From positions 2,232,001 to 2,296,000 of the forward strand of contig JAGUCH010000003.1 of the NCBI GenBank assembly GCA_019096065.1: a DNA stretch of 64,000 nucleotides. Direction: 5' to 3'. The notes beneath the pieces are model-generated. The model did no database searches, had not been told where the DNA came from, and worked only from the letters and a program-made list of their open reading frames with translations. The stretch's first letter is position 1, and every line of letters begins with the position of its first letter. The position numbers and the translations under genes were made by a program. Shown here piece by piece: positions 33,601-41,951 of this stretch. Source of the DNA: Paracyclopina nana (taxonomy: Eukaryota; Arthropoda; Copepoda; Cyclopoida; Cyclopettidae).

Positions 33601-34845
33601 CGCTTGCCCTCTATGTATGAGTCTATGATACCTTTTGTCTTTAGGCATCAAGTGCACGTTGAGGAACATTTTTACAGCGTCAGCTATGTAAGCTTTTGGA
33701 CGCATCCGGAAGCGAAGCCAAATGGCCCAAATATCGCCTTGCAGCTTTTGGCCAGTTAGCACTTGCGAATTTAGTGAGGTCTTTTTGGCCCCAAAAGGCC
33801 TGGCAGCGTCCATGCAGACTCTGACCTTCGTGGAGGCCCTGTCAAGCTTGACCACCATCACTCGTGGTATATAGAAGCCAACTAGCTTGTCTTCGTCATC
33901 GCGAAGAAGTCTTAAAGCTCCATGAGCTACCATTTCCTCTATGGCATCATCTACTTGTTTCATTAAGTCAGGACCCAATTTCTGTTCCTGTTTCAGCTCG
34001 AAAGTCAGCACTTGCCAATAATTATTTGGCAAATCCGGAGGATCCGGGTGATTTCTCCATGGCACACGCATTGCTTTGTGGCCTTTCTCGTTAGTGTGAA
34101 TTGTGCTGCTTATGATGTCTCTAGCTCGTAGCTCGTCTGCAGTCAGTAATTCCACTGGGTTTGCCAATGTCAGGCCTTGAGTATCATCATCGAAAATCTT
34201 TTTCATAATGTATTTTAGTTCCGGGCATTCACTTTCGATAGCTTCGCATGTCAGCAAAGTTACTGGCTTTTTGCATTCCGGAGAAGTGTACGTCAAAGTA
34301 TTGCCAAAAATAGTTTTTCTAACTAGTGGAGAGCCGACTTTCCCATCGGACTTGTCTCCAAAGCTTTGATGCAAAGCCGGATAGTTGATGCCAAGCAGTA
34401 TTTCAACTGGTCCTTTCACTAATTCCGGAAACTCGATCGGTTCCAGGAACTTAAACTTTTTCTTTAGCTTCGCATAATTTGGCAGTTTAATGAGCTTGTT
34501 GATCGCGTCAGAAGTGTAAGCACTGATTTTGAACTGCTCACTATCTAGATTCTCAGTGCTCCTGATTGTGATGTCACATTTGTGGCTCAAAAAGTCCTGC
34601 TTTTGATCATTTATGGACGAAACTGAATACGCTACTTTCTGGCCTTGTAAATTTAGGGTCTTGTGTAGTGACGTGCTTATGAAAGAGCTACTCGAAGCTT
34701 CGTCTAGAACCATATTAGTCTTTATTTGCTTGTTTCCATTAGAGATATACACTGGAACTACTCTAAAGCATCTAGAGTCTGACTTTTTTGGTTCCTCCAC
34801 TTTTCTTTGGATGTCAATCATTTGCATGGCTACTTCCTCGGGCAT
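30679..34845 (-). CDS. pol: Retrotransposon Pol polyprotein
   Basis: 1388 aa from the ATG at 34845, probably entered by frameshift from gag. Domains in order: a retropepsin-like protease with LDEASSSSF (about 47-55, where D-E-A replaces the usual D-S/T-G); reverse transcriptase with the YMDD box near 456; RNase H with HAFCDAS (~646), PQAEL, LDSKCALWW and NPSDKGTRG; and integrase with an HHCC zinc site (HEVNH near 1020, CVQC near 1056) and the acidic triad in IDFAGP, SDNAPQF and NNGLAEK. The end RQIIPLNVLY matches the usual Pao tail. All main catalytic motifs are intact. It copies the element RNA into DNA and inserts it. Confidence 0.95.
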   Translation of the reverse strand: MPEEVAMQMIDIQRKVEEPKKSDSRCFRVVPVYISNGNKQIKTNMVLDEASSSSFISTSLHKTLNLQGQKVAYSVSSINDQKQDFLSHKCDITIRSTENLDSEQFKISAYTSDAINKLIKLPNYAKLKKKFKFLEPIEFPELVKGPVEILLGINYPALHQSFGDKSDGKVGSPLVRKTIFGNTLTYTSPECKKPVTLLTCEAIESECPELKYIMKKIFDDDTQGLTLANPVELLTADELRARDIISSTIHTNEKGHKAMRVPWRNHPDPPDLPNNYWQVLTFELKQEQKLGPDLMKQVDDAIEEMVAHGALRLLRDDEDKLVGFYIPRVMVVKLDRASTKVRVCMDAARPFGAKKTSLNSQVLTGQKLQGDIWAIWLRFRMRPKAYIADAVKMFLNVHLMPKDKRYHRLIHRGQAYEFDSWVFGSVASPYAALYTMKEIAKEGKLHPLTEYVFNSCLYMDDIIFSCNTTEEALAVYDDVKNVHAKAKMVFKKWVSSDRDFMSRIDNKDWHPAFELSSNNPDVKALGIKWQSSTDEITFNPLKNGLSDEDLKIVTRRYIVSIVAQIYDPHDLLAPFTLKGRLIAQEVWGLNDTLKLGWDDKLIDYIDKDERISPILKAFQQFVNEGTRINEIVLPRYISTVNFKKRELHAFCDASKKAYCVAVYIRNIYEDMGQPRISAHLLIAKKRLISASGRTIPQAELMGAVCAAQIVPQADLNLKEVDHIIAPEDIHYYLDSKCALWWIKRTQRRLVPFVATRVSVVREATKANEWHYIATDKNPSDKGTRGLNFNEFVAESKLWFKGPDLESPDYKIDSGDEFEVMPEEDAEEIRNSIAKICLFSHLKLKNFYPSMSFDKIRGLFKLNTDWPEKRPDTLAYVSKLNNKVLFSNEYLAFKYNDLLRLLKHVWRLMGIRDKLASKCIEKHDVEDRKNVLPVFQLKQKTSKVRDMKHALTFVIKEAQAEVFSDVNSHLKEEFRAFNAQVDANGIIRGESRLEGMQAISVYQKRPIMLPKKHHLTYLIVLNIHEVNHASVRDTMNEFLKFFHVKGLRDLTKRIVRHCVQCNLTKGKPYQSQHMAPLPDRHLETLKLFETVSIDFAGPAKVQIGRPIYKYYLLIIVCQQTHAVHIEMAESMATEHILTALQRFASRYRIPKTVRSDNAPQFCAAEKLLVPDRQSLAETMAIEHWDYSPVYSPQNNGLAEKMVHLAKMRLPDLKSYEFTLDGLMTSIAMISDLINGRPIEYIQTDEVEGLLCINDLLKCGIDFDSSQLRPLNENKFTNLYLNIRDVIDDFWKNWTSSIIDTLKTYPKWTAFRDDPKCGEVCILMETNELVPRSSWKWGRIHKVLRDNDGLARKCVMVIARNQSKMPGLKIKPPRLETYSIRQIIPLNVLY

Positions 34846-34899
34846 CTCGGTTACTGTGGAGTCTGGTTCCCTTGGGATGCCCTGGCAGCCTCTAAAAAA
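34840..34899 (-). promoter_or_regulatory. Predicted -1 ribosomal frameshift site between gag and pol
   Basis: On the minus strand T TTT TTA (34899-34893) sits in the gag frame exactly as X XXY YYZ. Ten bases later GGGCATC (34882-34876) can pair perfectly with GATGCCC (34846-34840), giving a 7-bp stem. The -1 frame is open from the slippery site into pol. Alternatively ribosomes could restart at the ATG five bases after the gag stop. Confidence 0.6.
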
Positions 34900-37598
34900 G
34901 ACTGCTGATGCTCCAGTAGTGTGGCTAATGTGGTCTCCATTGCCTTGAGCTTGTCAGCTACGCTTTTTTCCTGCTTTTCTCTGTCTCTTTTTTCAAAAAA
35001 GTTGTGGAGCAGGCTGTGATGAGGGTGCTGGCACTTTGTGCATTTTGCCGCTGTGCAATTCACTCCTCTGTGCTTCGAGTCTATGCAGCGCATGCACAGT
35101 CTTTTCTGTATACACAAGTCATACTTGTCTTTCGCTGACATCCGTATGAACTGCTTGCATTGTGGGGTTTTATGATTGTCTTTCCCACAGACTTGACAGT
35201 CATTGACATCCAAACTGCGTACCGCAGTTGACAAGCATGGCCCCGAGTTTTCTTCTTCATAATCCGTTGAATAATCCGAGGGGCTTTCTACTTCTTCTTC
35301 TCCGGAATCGTCCTGTGTCAGCAGCGTCACTGCTTTCTTTTTTGTTTCCGGAGCGGCCGATGCCGCAGTTTTCGTAGGTTCCTTCAATTTTGTCTCGTAG
35401 CTCGTGAGTCTCATGATGGACAGCTTCCACTCAATGAACTGTAGAATTGCTTTCACCGAGTGCTCATGGTGTCCCAGCTGAATGAAGTCTTCATATCGCT
35501 GTTTCGAGCTCTCTTTCCAGTTCATAACGTACAGTACCGAGTCTATTTCCGATCCGGCATTCAACCTTCTTCTCGCGGCCTCGTCTTGATAATATCGCAT
35601 GATGTCAAGCAAAATTCCCTTGTATTCTAGCATTGACTCGCGCTTTTGATGATCGAGAGGCGTCAATTTCGATAGTTTTGACAGGAGAAAGCCTCGTCGG
35701 CCTTTCAAGTCCGCGTACAAGCTATCGAGCTTTTCAATCGCGTTCGCGAGGTTCAATAAGTTCCAGGGTTTAAAATTTCTAATTTCTATTTCAGGTTCAC
35801 CCTCTACACTGTCCTTCAACAGCATGAGCTTGTTTTCCGGAGAAATACTCGTATTTTTGATGACCCTAATGAAGAATCGATCTCGGAACTCCTGGTAATC
35901 ACCGATGTCACCGGAAAACTTCATTTTTGGGATGTCACTTTCCTTGGGCAGCCTGTCTTTTTGCTTGTCATAGATCTGACTAAGCTTGAAGGAGTGCAAA
36001 TACAGGTCTGACCACTCCTCTACGTTTTCTTTCCTTGCTTTGGACACGTGCGGATGCATTATTGTCCTCAATGAAATGAAGTCTTCTTCTTCAGGTTCCT
36101 CCCTTGGGACCTGAGCTTGATGGGGTCTTGGCAGCCCACCTCGTCTACGGTTTGAGCCTCGAGGTCTGTATACATATGACCTGTTGGATTCGGCGTCCGA
36201 TGGGTACTCATTGTCTTCCTCCCTATCCTTCCGAGGAGGAGTGGCTGAAATACTGGGTAGCTTTTTAAACTCCCTTGGGACTGCCTTCTCTTTGAGCCCT
36301 TCTAGCCTCTTTTTCAGGTCGAGTGTCTTTTCGTATTCGACTTGCGCGGTTTTTAGCTTAGCAGCCAGGTCCTGTTCGTTGACGTCAGGCTGCTTTTGAT
36401 CCTGCACTTTGCTTTTTGGATCTAGGCTGCTTGCCCCTTGTAAAGTCTTGGGTTTTGCACCCGTTGCCTTAGGGGCAGTCTTCCCCGCGCTTTTTGCCAT
36501 CGCGCCGTCTGTTTCTTTATTGCGTTCGTCTAGGATCTTTTCTAGAAAGCCCATCTCTTTATTATAGTAGTCATCGAAGTCTTTAGCTACTGACCTGTCT
36601 TTTGGCAGCAGTTTGCCGATTTCATTGGCCAAAAGCTCTGTTTGGTTCACGGTTTTAGTGACTGTGCACAGGCCGCTTTTCTTCAGGGGCTGTTCTGCCT
36701 CCTGTAACAGAAGCTTGCATGCTTCGGCCTGCTGCATTATGAGTGCTTTGTTCGATTCTACTTGCACTTTGATGTACTTAGCTTGGTCCTGCGAGACCTT
36801 TTTCAAATCCATGCCGTGGATCTGTAGCTTGAATTCACTGTAGTAGCTCTTCAGCTGATCTAGCATGAATTCTACATCCTTTGACTTGTCTGGTGGGATC
36901 TGCTGAGGCGTCCTTTTCTCAGGGTTGAATCCCGTGTTGAGGAGTTCTTCCAGCAAGTTTGGCTCATTTGAAGCCTTGCTCGGCAACCCTAGCACTACTG
37001 GGGGAATCTCATAACTGTGATGCGATGGCTCCTGGACTTTTGAATTGTCCTTTGAGACTTGCAGCTCCTCGTTCTGGTCGCCATCGCGTAATTTCTCGCC
37101 CAATTTAGCATTTACCCTATCGACCTCGCAGTCAGCCAGGCCCGAAATGTCTAGCCGACTCGATATATCAAATGCATACGAAGAATCCTGGCACGAGATC
37201 CTCGAAAAGTTTGGGTCTGCTTCTTCCTTCTTTTGAAGGATCTTTCGAAAGTTTTTGTACCAAAACCGCTTTCTAAGTCGAAGCCTTTCTAATTTCGCGC
37301 AAAGTTCCTGAGCCGTGACAGCCCTGCTGTCCTCCTCAGCATCATATTCTCCCTCTGAATCGCTCTGGGACTTTGCCAGCTCAAACAGGCCTGATATTTC
37401 TCTATCTAAGCGGTTGATGTCATCCCTTGCCTGCTTGACCTCACTCACAAGTCTCCTGATATTCTGTTCCCAGAACGTTTTGGACTTTCGTTGCCAGCTT
37501 ATGAACAAGTCCTCTAATGCGAGGAGCTCGCCTGCTAACCTGCCTGACAACTCTCCCCAGCTTTCCTTCTCCTCTTTGGGGGTGCTAGTTCTAGCCAT
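34851..37598 (-). CDS. gag: Retrotransposon Gag polyprotein
   Basis: 915 aa from the ATG at 37598 to the TAA at 34853-34851. The N terminus is coiled-coil-like and charged. A long Lys/Glu/Pro-rich middle is followed by a DUF1759-type segment (about residues 555-650, with MKFSGDIGDYQEFRDRF) that is common in BEL/Pao Gag. Near the C terminus are zinc-knuckle motifs: CQVCGKDNHKTPQC (CX2CX4HX4C, about 798), CMRCIDSKHRGVNC, and a third partial CTKCQHPHH. Expected to form the particle shell and bind the genomic RNA. It ends in a frame different from pol, with a frameshift signal 40 nt before the stop. Confidence 0.9.
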   Translation of the reverse strand: MARTSTPKEEKESWGELSGRLAGELLALEDLFISWQRKSKTFWEQNIRRLVSEVKQARDDINRLDREISGLFELAKSQSDSEGEYDAEEDSRAVTAQELCAKLERLRLRKRFWYKNFRKILQKKEEADPNFSRISCQDSSYAFDISSRLDISGLADCEVDRVNAKLGEKLRDGDQNEELQVSKDNSKVQEPSHHSYEIPPVVLGLPSKASNEPNLLEELLNTGFNPEKRTPQQIPPDKSKDVEFMLDQLKSYYSEFKLQIHGMDLKKVSQDQAKYIKVQVESNKALIMQQAEACKLLLQEAEQPLKKSGLCTVTKTVNQTELLANEIGKLLPKDRSVAKDFDDYYNKEMGFLEKILDERNKETDGAMAKSAGKTAPKATGAKPKTLQGASSLDPKSKVQDQKQPDVNEQDLAAKLKTAQVEYEKTLDLKKRLEGLKEKAVPREFKKLPSISATPPRKDREEDNEYPSDAESNRSYVYRPRGSNRRRGGLPRPHQAQVPREEPEEEDFISLRTIMHPHVSKARKENVEEWSDLYLHSFKLSQIYDKQKDRLPKESDIPKMKFSGDIGDYQEFRDRFFIRVIKNTSISPENKLMLLKDSVEGEPEIEIRNFKPWNLLNLANAIEKLDSLYADLKGRRGFLLSKLSKLTPLDHQKRESMLEYKGILLDIMRYYQDEAARRRLNAGSEIDSVLYVMNWKESSKQRYEDFIQLGHHEHSVKAILQFIEWKLSIMRLTSYETKLKEPTKTAASAAPETKKKAVTLLTQDDSGEEEVESPSDYSTDYEEENSGPCLSTAVRSLDVNDCQVCGKDNHKTPQCKQFIRMSAKDKYDLCIQKRLCMRCIDSKHRGVNCTAAKCTKCQHPHHSLLHNFFEKRDREKQEKSVADKLKAMETTLATLLEHQQSFLEAARASQGNQTPQ

Positions 37599-37951
37599 GA
37601 TGAAAATAAAAGCTTCTGTAACTAGTGTATTAACACAAGGCCTTTTTATTTAGCAGAAGCTTACAATCGGTGTGAAATTGAAGTAATACAATGAGATCAG
37701 GTCTTCAGACTTCGCTATATTCTTCACTGAAACTCGGATTCTCGGAGGATGCCACCACACCACAACAACGCCAAAAGAGAATCACTAAACTGTGGCTCGA
37801 ACGAAGCAAACACCACTGTATGTCATGCAGAGATGAACGCAGTGGGATGGGGTTTTTGGGGTGTCAGGTGTCGAACCTATCGAAGGACCTCGAACCCCCA
37901 AACTGACGGGCTCCAAATCCGCAATGAGATCGATTGGGGCCCGTCTTCTAG

Positions 37952-38131
37952 TACCAGAACCTGGTGGAAATCCTGTCAGTAGTGGGCAATGATGCCAAGA
38001 AACTGAGCGTTGGACGTATTTATGCCAATGAAAAGAAGTACTCGGCTCAGTTGTCAAACGGCTGTCACATGCTGGTCACTACGCCCTTGGTGCGAATGGT
38101 GGATCCGAAGGCAAATTTGGCCTCCGGGTGA
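37952..38131 (+). pseudogene. Antisense DEAD-box-helicase-like exon fragment inside the leader
   Basis: On the plus strand, opposite to the element, a 59-codon frame runs from a possible splice acceptor (CTTCTAG|TAC) to a TGA at 38129-38131. It includes SNGCHMLVTTPLVRMVD, which resembles the motif Ib region (G-x-D-x-L-V-x-T-P) of DEAD-box helicases and most recalls the TDRD12/Yb group of piRNA factors. Too short for a firm call. It looks like host coding sequence captured by the element. Confidence 0.35.
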
Positions 38132-38138
38132 TCGAGTT

Positions 38139-38163
38139 CCTTCGATAGCTCAGTTGGTAGAGC
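38139..38163 (+). pseudogene. tRNA-Tyr 5'-part match inside the leader
   Basis: CCTTCGATAGCTCAGTTGGT plus AGAGC (25 nt) equals the acceptor 5' strand and D-arm of animal tRNA-Tyr. No anticodon or T-arm follows, so it is not a tRNA gene. The element RNA would be complementary to this tRNA part. Confidence 0.6.
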
Positions 38164-38821
38164 CTCGGCAGCCTCGAATGGCCTCTTTCTCTGTAAGCAC
38201 AGAATAAACGAGTATTAGCGAGGTATTCGCGGATTCGATGGTATTTCCTTACGTCTAGTCTCCTCGCGTGGCTTCGTAGCACTATTTGCCGGAAGCGGGA
38301 CTAGCGCAGCTGACTACTCAGCCTTAGAATTCTCGTCTCGGTGCCAAACGGCTCTCGAGATTCAAAAAGTGGCGGGACTTTTTTGATGGCGTCACCTGAC
38401 GCGTAGCTTTGACCCAGCTCTCAATGAAGCCGGAGCCCGTCAAAAAAGTCCCAAAATCAAGTCAGCGATTCAAGAAGGTGTCACCTGACACGCAGCCTTA
38501 TGTGCAGCTTTTATAATAAGCTACGGCCCATACAAGAATCGCAAATACAAAGATGGCGTCTCTCTTGACGCAAAACAGACGCTCAGAAGACTACGACTTA
38601 GTCTCCAAGCGTGAAAAGCTCGCCAAGCGTCTGTGCCCCGTGATCACGGGGGACTGCTTTTTGGGCGAAAATCGCGTCTGGCGGGTCTAATACCGGCCAA
38701 AAGCGGAACGAACGCGTCGGGCAGGTTTGATTACCTGCCAAAAGCGTGATAATAATGAGCTCAAATCCCAACTTACACTATCCCCTACGAATATCCAGTC
38801 CTCGTGGGTTCACCAGCCTGG

Positions 38822-38839
38822 GTAATCCGTTGGGCGCCA
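38822..38839 (-). promoter_or_regulatory. Primer-binding site, tRNA-Lys type
   Basis: Directly beside the 5' LTR with no gap. On the minus strand it begins TGGCGCCCAACG, complementary to the last 12 bases (including CCA) of arthropod tRNA-Lys(CUU) as I know it. A second block at 38802-38811 (plus strand TCGTGGGTTC) equals the T-arm of the same tRNA, so the RNA could contact it twice. Confidence 0.7.
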
Positions 38840-39079
38840 TGAAAGGAAGATAACCAATGGTACTATGCCTTAGGAAAGTCTTCCAGAATACGCAGTGAAG
38901 CCAAAGTGTGAACTTTGTACAAAAGTGCCGAATAAAGGACAACTTGATCGTATGGGAAAACAATATGAACTGACTATATTTTGGCGGTGTAAGCTGACAA
39001 ACAGTAAGCTGACAAAGTAGACTGAGAAGCGTCTTCTTCTAGCGAGGTTGCGTGGAACGGAGATCGAACTTTCCTTTCA
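38840..39079 (-). repeat. 5' LTR of the BEL/Pao element
   Basis: 240 bp, identical to the other LTR. It should carry the promoter for the minus-strand genomic RNA. A TATA-like AAAATATA lies in its middle on the minus strand. Confidence 0.95.
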
Positions 39080-39645
39080 ATATGCATCTGCAAGTGCTGT
39101 TTCGCGTTCAAACTACCTATACCCAACCAAACAAATGATCCGTAGTTTATCAGTAGTAAACAGATCTGAAAATTAAAAGTGTTAATTTTTAAAAAATATT
39201 CTCAAATATTTATTCTCCATGGTATTTAGTATACAGAAATGTAATTTTTACTTAAATATCATTTCAAACATAAGAGATATGATTTTTTTTAAAACTTGAT
39301 TTTGCGTCATTTTGGCTCTTTGACAGACTCTTCTAATTTTTTAGGAAACCAATTTTTTTCAACTTATATCATGTTGCTAGGATCAAGCAAAGAAAAATAA
39401 TTGATTTTTTTTTAATATTGTTAATTTTTTAAGTCAGTATTATTAAAGTATTAAATTAGGTTTTGACAGTTGTACTACTTATATACTACTGTAAAATTTT
39501 TATCAGTAGTAGGAATAAATTTTATTTGCCATACATATATATATTAAATCAGTATTTAATCCATTTACTACTTATTTTGAAATCTGTTTTTTATCGGTAT
39601 TCACGTTCAAGTTAATTAATAATTATTTGCGTATTATATCTGTAG

Positions 39646-40195
39646 GAAATCAGTCTGAACCTGATTTACTGCAGCAGTAGTAATTCAGTGAAGTGCAACT
39701 TTTCACTTGGCTGTCGCCACCAGTCTTATATCAGCAGATAACACATTATCTACTGCCACCTAACTCGGTTGTGCGCTTTTTCATTCTTGCTAAAAAATCT
39801 GTACTAAATCAGTTTGAAATCAGTCTGAACCGGATTTACTGCAGCAGTAGTAATTCGGTGAAGTGCAACTTTTCACATGGCTGTCGCCACCTGTCCTATA
39901 TCAGCAGTTAATACATTATCTACTGCCACCTAACTCAGTAGTGCGCTTTTTCATCCTTGCTAAAAAATCTGTACTAAATCAGTTTGAAATCAGTCTGAAC
40001 CGGATTTACTGCAGCAGTAGTAATTCGGTGAAGTGCAATTTTTCACATGGCTGTTGCCACCTGTCTTATATCGGCAGTTAATACATGATCTACTGCCACC
40101 TAACTCGGTAGTTCCCCAGTGCATCCTTGCTAAAAAATCTGTACTAAATCAGTTTGAAATCAGTCTGAACCGGATTTACTGCAGCAGTAGTAAAT
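39646..40195 (+). repeat. 170-bp tandem repeat in TIR element
   Basis: Three full copies start at 39646, 39816 and 39986, with a partial fourth from 40156. Each opens with GAAATCAGTCTGAACC and contains TTTACTGCAGCAGTAG. The small ORFs of 61-72 aa within it are repeat artefacts. Confidence 0.95.
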
Positions 40196-40638
40196 CAGTA
40201 TTTTATCTGTTTTCATGAATTAAATTTAGTAAACTATTCAGAGATGGCGCTGCTTACATTTCATTATATTGTGAAAATTCTCTTGTAAATAACTTTTATT
40301 GAGTTATAGATTTTGAAAAAAAGTATTAATAGCTTTTAGCTGTAAGTTTCTAAATATGCTTTTGAAAATGGCATTCATGCTTATTTCTGATTAAATAAGT
40401 AAAACTTCAAAAAAAAATCAAATGTATTTGTCAGGAAAGAAGGTATTGCCTTAAGTGCTTATAATTCAAATAACCATATAAATGATTACCAATCGTCTAG
40501 TCTGATGAATGGAACATGTTCACCTAAGTGGAGAATTGAGTCATCATATCTAAGGCATGCAAAGTTCCTAATTGTGCGCTTTATTGAATGACTTAAATAT
40601 ATGTCATTGCAAATCTCCTTCAAAGAACACATAGATTT

Positions 40639-40850
40639 TCAGTAGTTTGGTGGCAGAAGTACTGAAATGAATACAGATATCCTGCTGTAGTTGGGTGTGG
40701 TGGAAATCAGCAGTTTCACCGTCAAACGCCAGATAAAGGAGGGGTAGAAATTCAGTAGTCTGGTGGCAGAAGTAGGAATTCAGATACAGATTTCCTGCTG
40801 TAGTTGGGTGTGGTGGAAATCAGCAGTTTTACTGTACACTACAGATAAAA
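40639..40850 (+). repeat. ~116-bp duplicated segment in TIR element
   Basis: Two diverged copies share GGTGGCAGAAGTA and CCTGCTGTAGTTGGGTGTGG at a spacing of about 116 bp. Confidence 0.85.
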
Positions 40851-41234
40851 AACAGTTTTAATATTGATAAAATACAGGCTTGCATTCACAAAAATCAGAA
40901 AAAAAAATCAGGTGTTAATGTGTTGAAATCAAGTATTTGACAGATTAACTACTGAATAAAATTTTATATTCTAAAATTAAAAGATTGTTAACTTGCCAAT
41001 GAAACATTTTTTGAAAAAATTAACTACATATTTGGCATTGCTAGAGTGTGAGGAAGGCAATAATAATGATTAGAAATCTGTAACTTTAATTTTATAAATC
41101 AGTATTTTGAAAAGCTTATATTTTATGATATCGTTACAAATTAATCAGTAGTAAACCGGGAAAATACGGATGATAATACTGGTAGTAAATCTGTATTAAA
41201 TCAGTAGTTTTTTTTGTTTTGTTTGGTTGGGATA

Positions 41235-41951
41235 TAGCCTTGTTAGCAATTTTAGCGTTGCTACCATACATATACTATACAGGGAATTTGGAAGACACCA
41301 AAATTGTTGAACCACTCGGTAGCGTCAGGGTGGATAACCTCTTGATGCGCGCCGTTCGGTATGCGATTTATGCGCGTTCCTTATTTATGCGCGTCGCGAT
41401 CCCCGACCAACAATTATGACTGACCATACTACCAATCCTCCACTACAAAGGAAAATTTATTGTCCGGCCGCGTGTTGAAAAAAATACGGCGTTACCTGTT
41501 CTCCTCATTGATTGACAAACTTCCGTACTCACTCCGGAAGCCGATTGAGCTTCAGTTAAGCGGGAATTACGGACTGTCACGGTCTACTTATGGTATACAC
41601 CATAAAGTTTCATAAAATTACTACATTTGTAAAAAAGTGAAAATATCAGCAGCAGTGTTAAATGTCACAGCTAGTGGCCTGAAGGAAAAGGGACATCGTA
41701 GTCCTCTTTTGTGCTAAATAAATCCACTTCCTCCTGAAAGGGCAACGAAGTATGAAACAAAAATGACGACAGTTATGCCATTATTGCTCACATAGTAGCA
41801 AACAGTCCCAATTTGCAGCAGCTAGACTCATCAACTCGACCTCATTTGATAATGATCCTTTGTCCACGTGAAAGTTGACTCAAACAGACGACGGGAAAAA
41901 ACTGTATAAATTGGTGAGATTCAAGATAGGCCATATCCAGTCGTGAACGAA
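41235..41951. other. Intergenic region upstream of carboxypeptidase gene
   Basis: No coding frame of note. It includes GCGC-rich patches (41345-41405) and a small inverted repeat TATGG/CCATA near 41590, and ends in the carboxypeptidase promoter. Confidence 0.4.
41905..41910 (+). promoter_or_regulatory. TATA box of the carboxypeptidase gene
   Basis: TATAAA 42 bp before the first codon (41952). A start near 41936-41940 (CCAGTC) would leave a very short 5' UTR, as is common for digestive enzymes. Confidence 0.5.

Larger units (their letters stand above)
37599..38821 (-). other. Retrotransposon leader with repeated hairpins
   Basis: About 1.24 kb from gag to the primer site without a sense ORF. 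It contains several perfect inverted repeats: a 13-bp stem (38374-38386 with 38440-38452), two ACCT-loop hairpins with a compensatory base-pair change (38389-38402 and 38478-38491), a 16-bp palindrome CCCCGTGATCACGGGG (38636-38651), and a stem GGCAGGT/ACCTGCC (38720-38739). A likely region for RNA packaging and dimerisation; that role is inferred. Confidence 0.6.
28808..39079 (-). mobile_element. Full-length BEL/Pao LTR retrotransposon
   Basis: 10,272 bp with two 240-bp LTRs that I find identical base for base. Each begins TGAAAGGAA and ends TTCCTTTCA, a 9-bp inverted terminus. The target duplication ATATG is present at 28803-28807 and 39080-39084. Read on the minus strand the order is 5' LTR, tRNA-Lys-type primer site, 1.24-kb leader, gag (915 aa), pol (protease, reverse transcriptase, RNase H, integrase), ORF3, polypurine tract, 3' LTR. 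No internal stop breaks gag, pol or ORF3. Identical LTRs mean a very recent insertion, and the copy may still be active. An extra ORF after pol and separate gag and pol frames are unusual for this superfamily. Confidence 0.95.
39122..41231. mobile_element. 2.1-kb non-autonomous TIR element
   Basis: The ends are perfect 14-bp inverted repeats CCCAACCAAACAAA, with ATA on both outer sides (39119-39121 and 41232-41234) as a possible 3-bp target copy. AT-rich interior without ORF, rich in CAGTAGTAAATCAGT-like words, with two internal tandem arrays. The superfamily is not certain. Confidence 0.75.

Noticed and set aside
37691..37906. Plus-strand 71-codon frame in the retrotransposon leader
   Set aside because: No recognisable similarity. 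Unlike the helicase-like segment after it, it has no motif.
41219..41419. 66-codon frame
   Set aside because: It begins inside the terminal repeat of the TIR element, with no motif.
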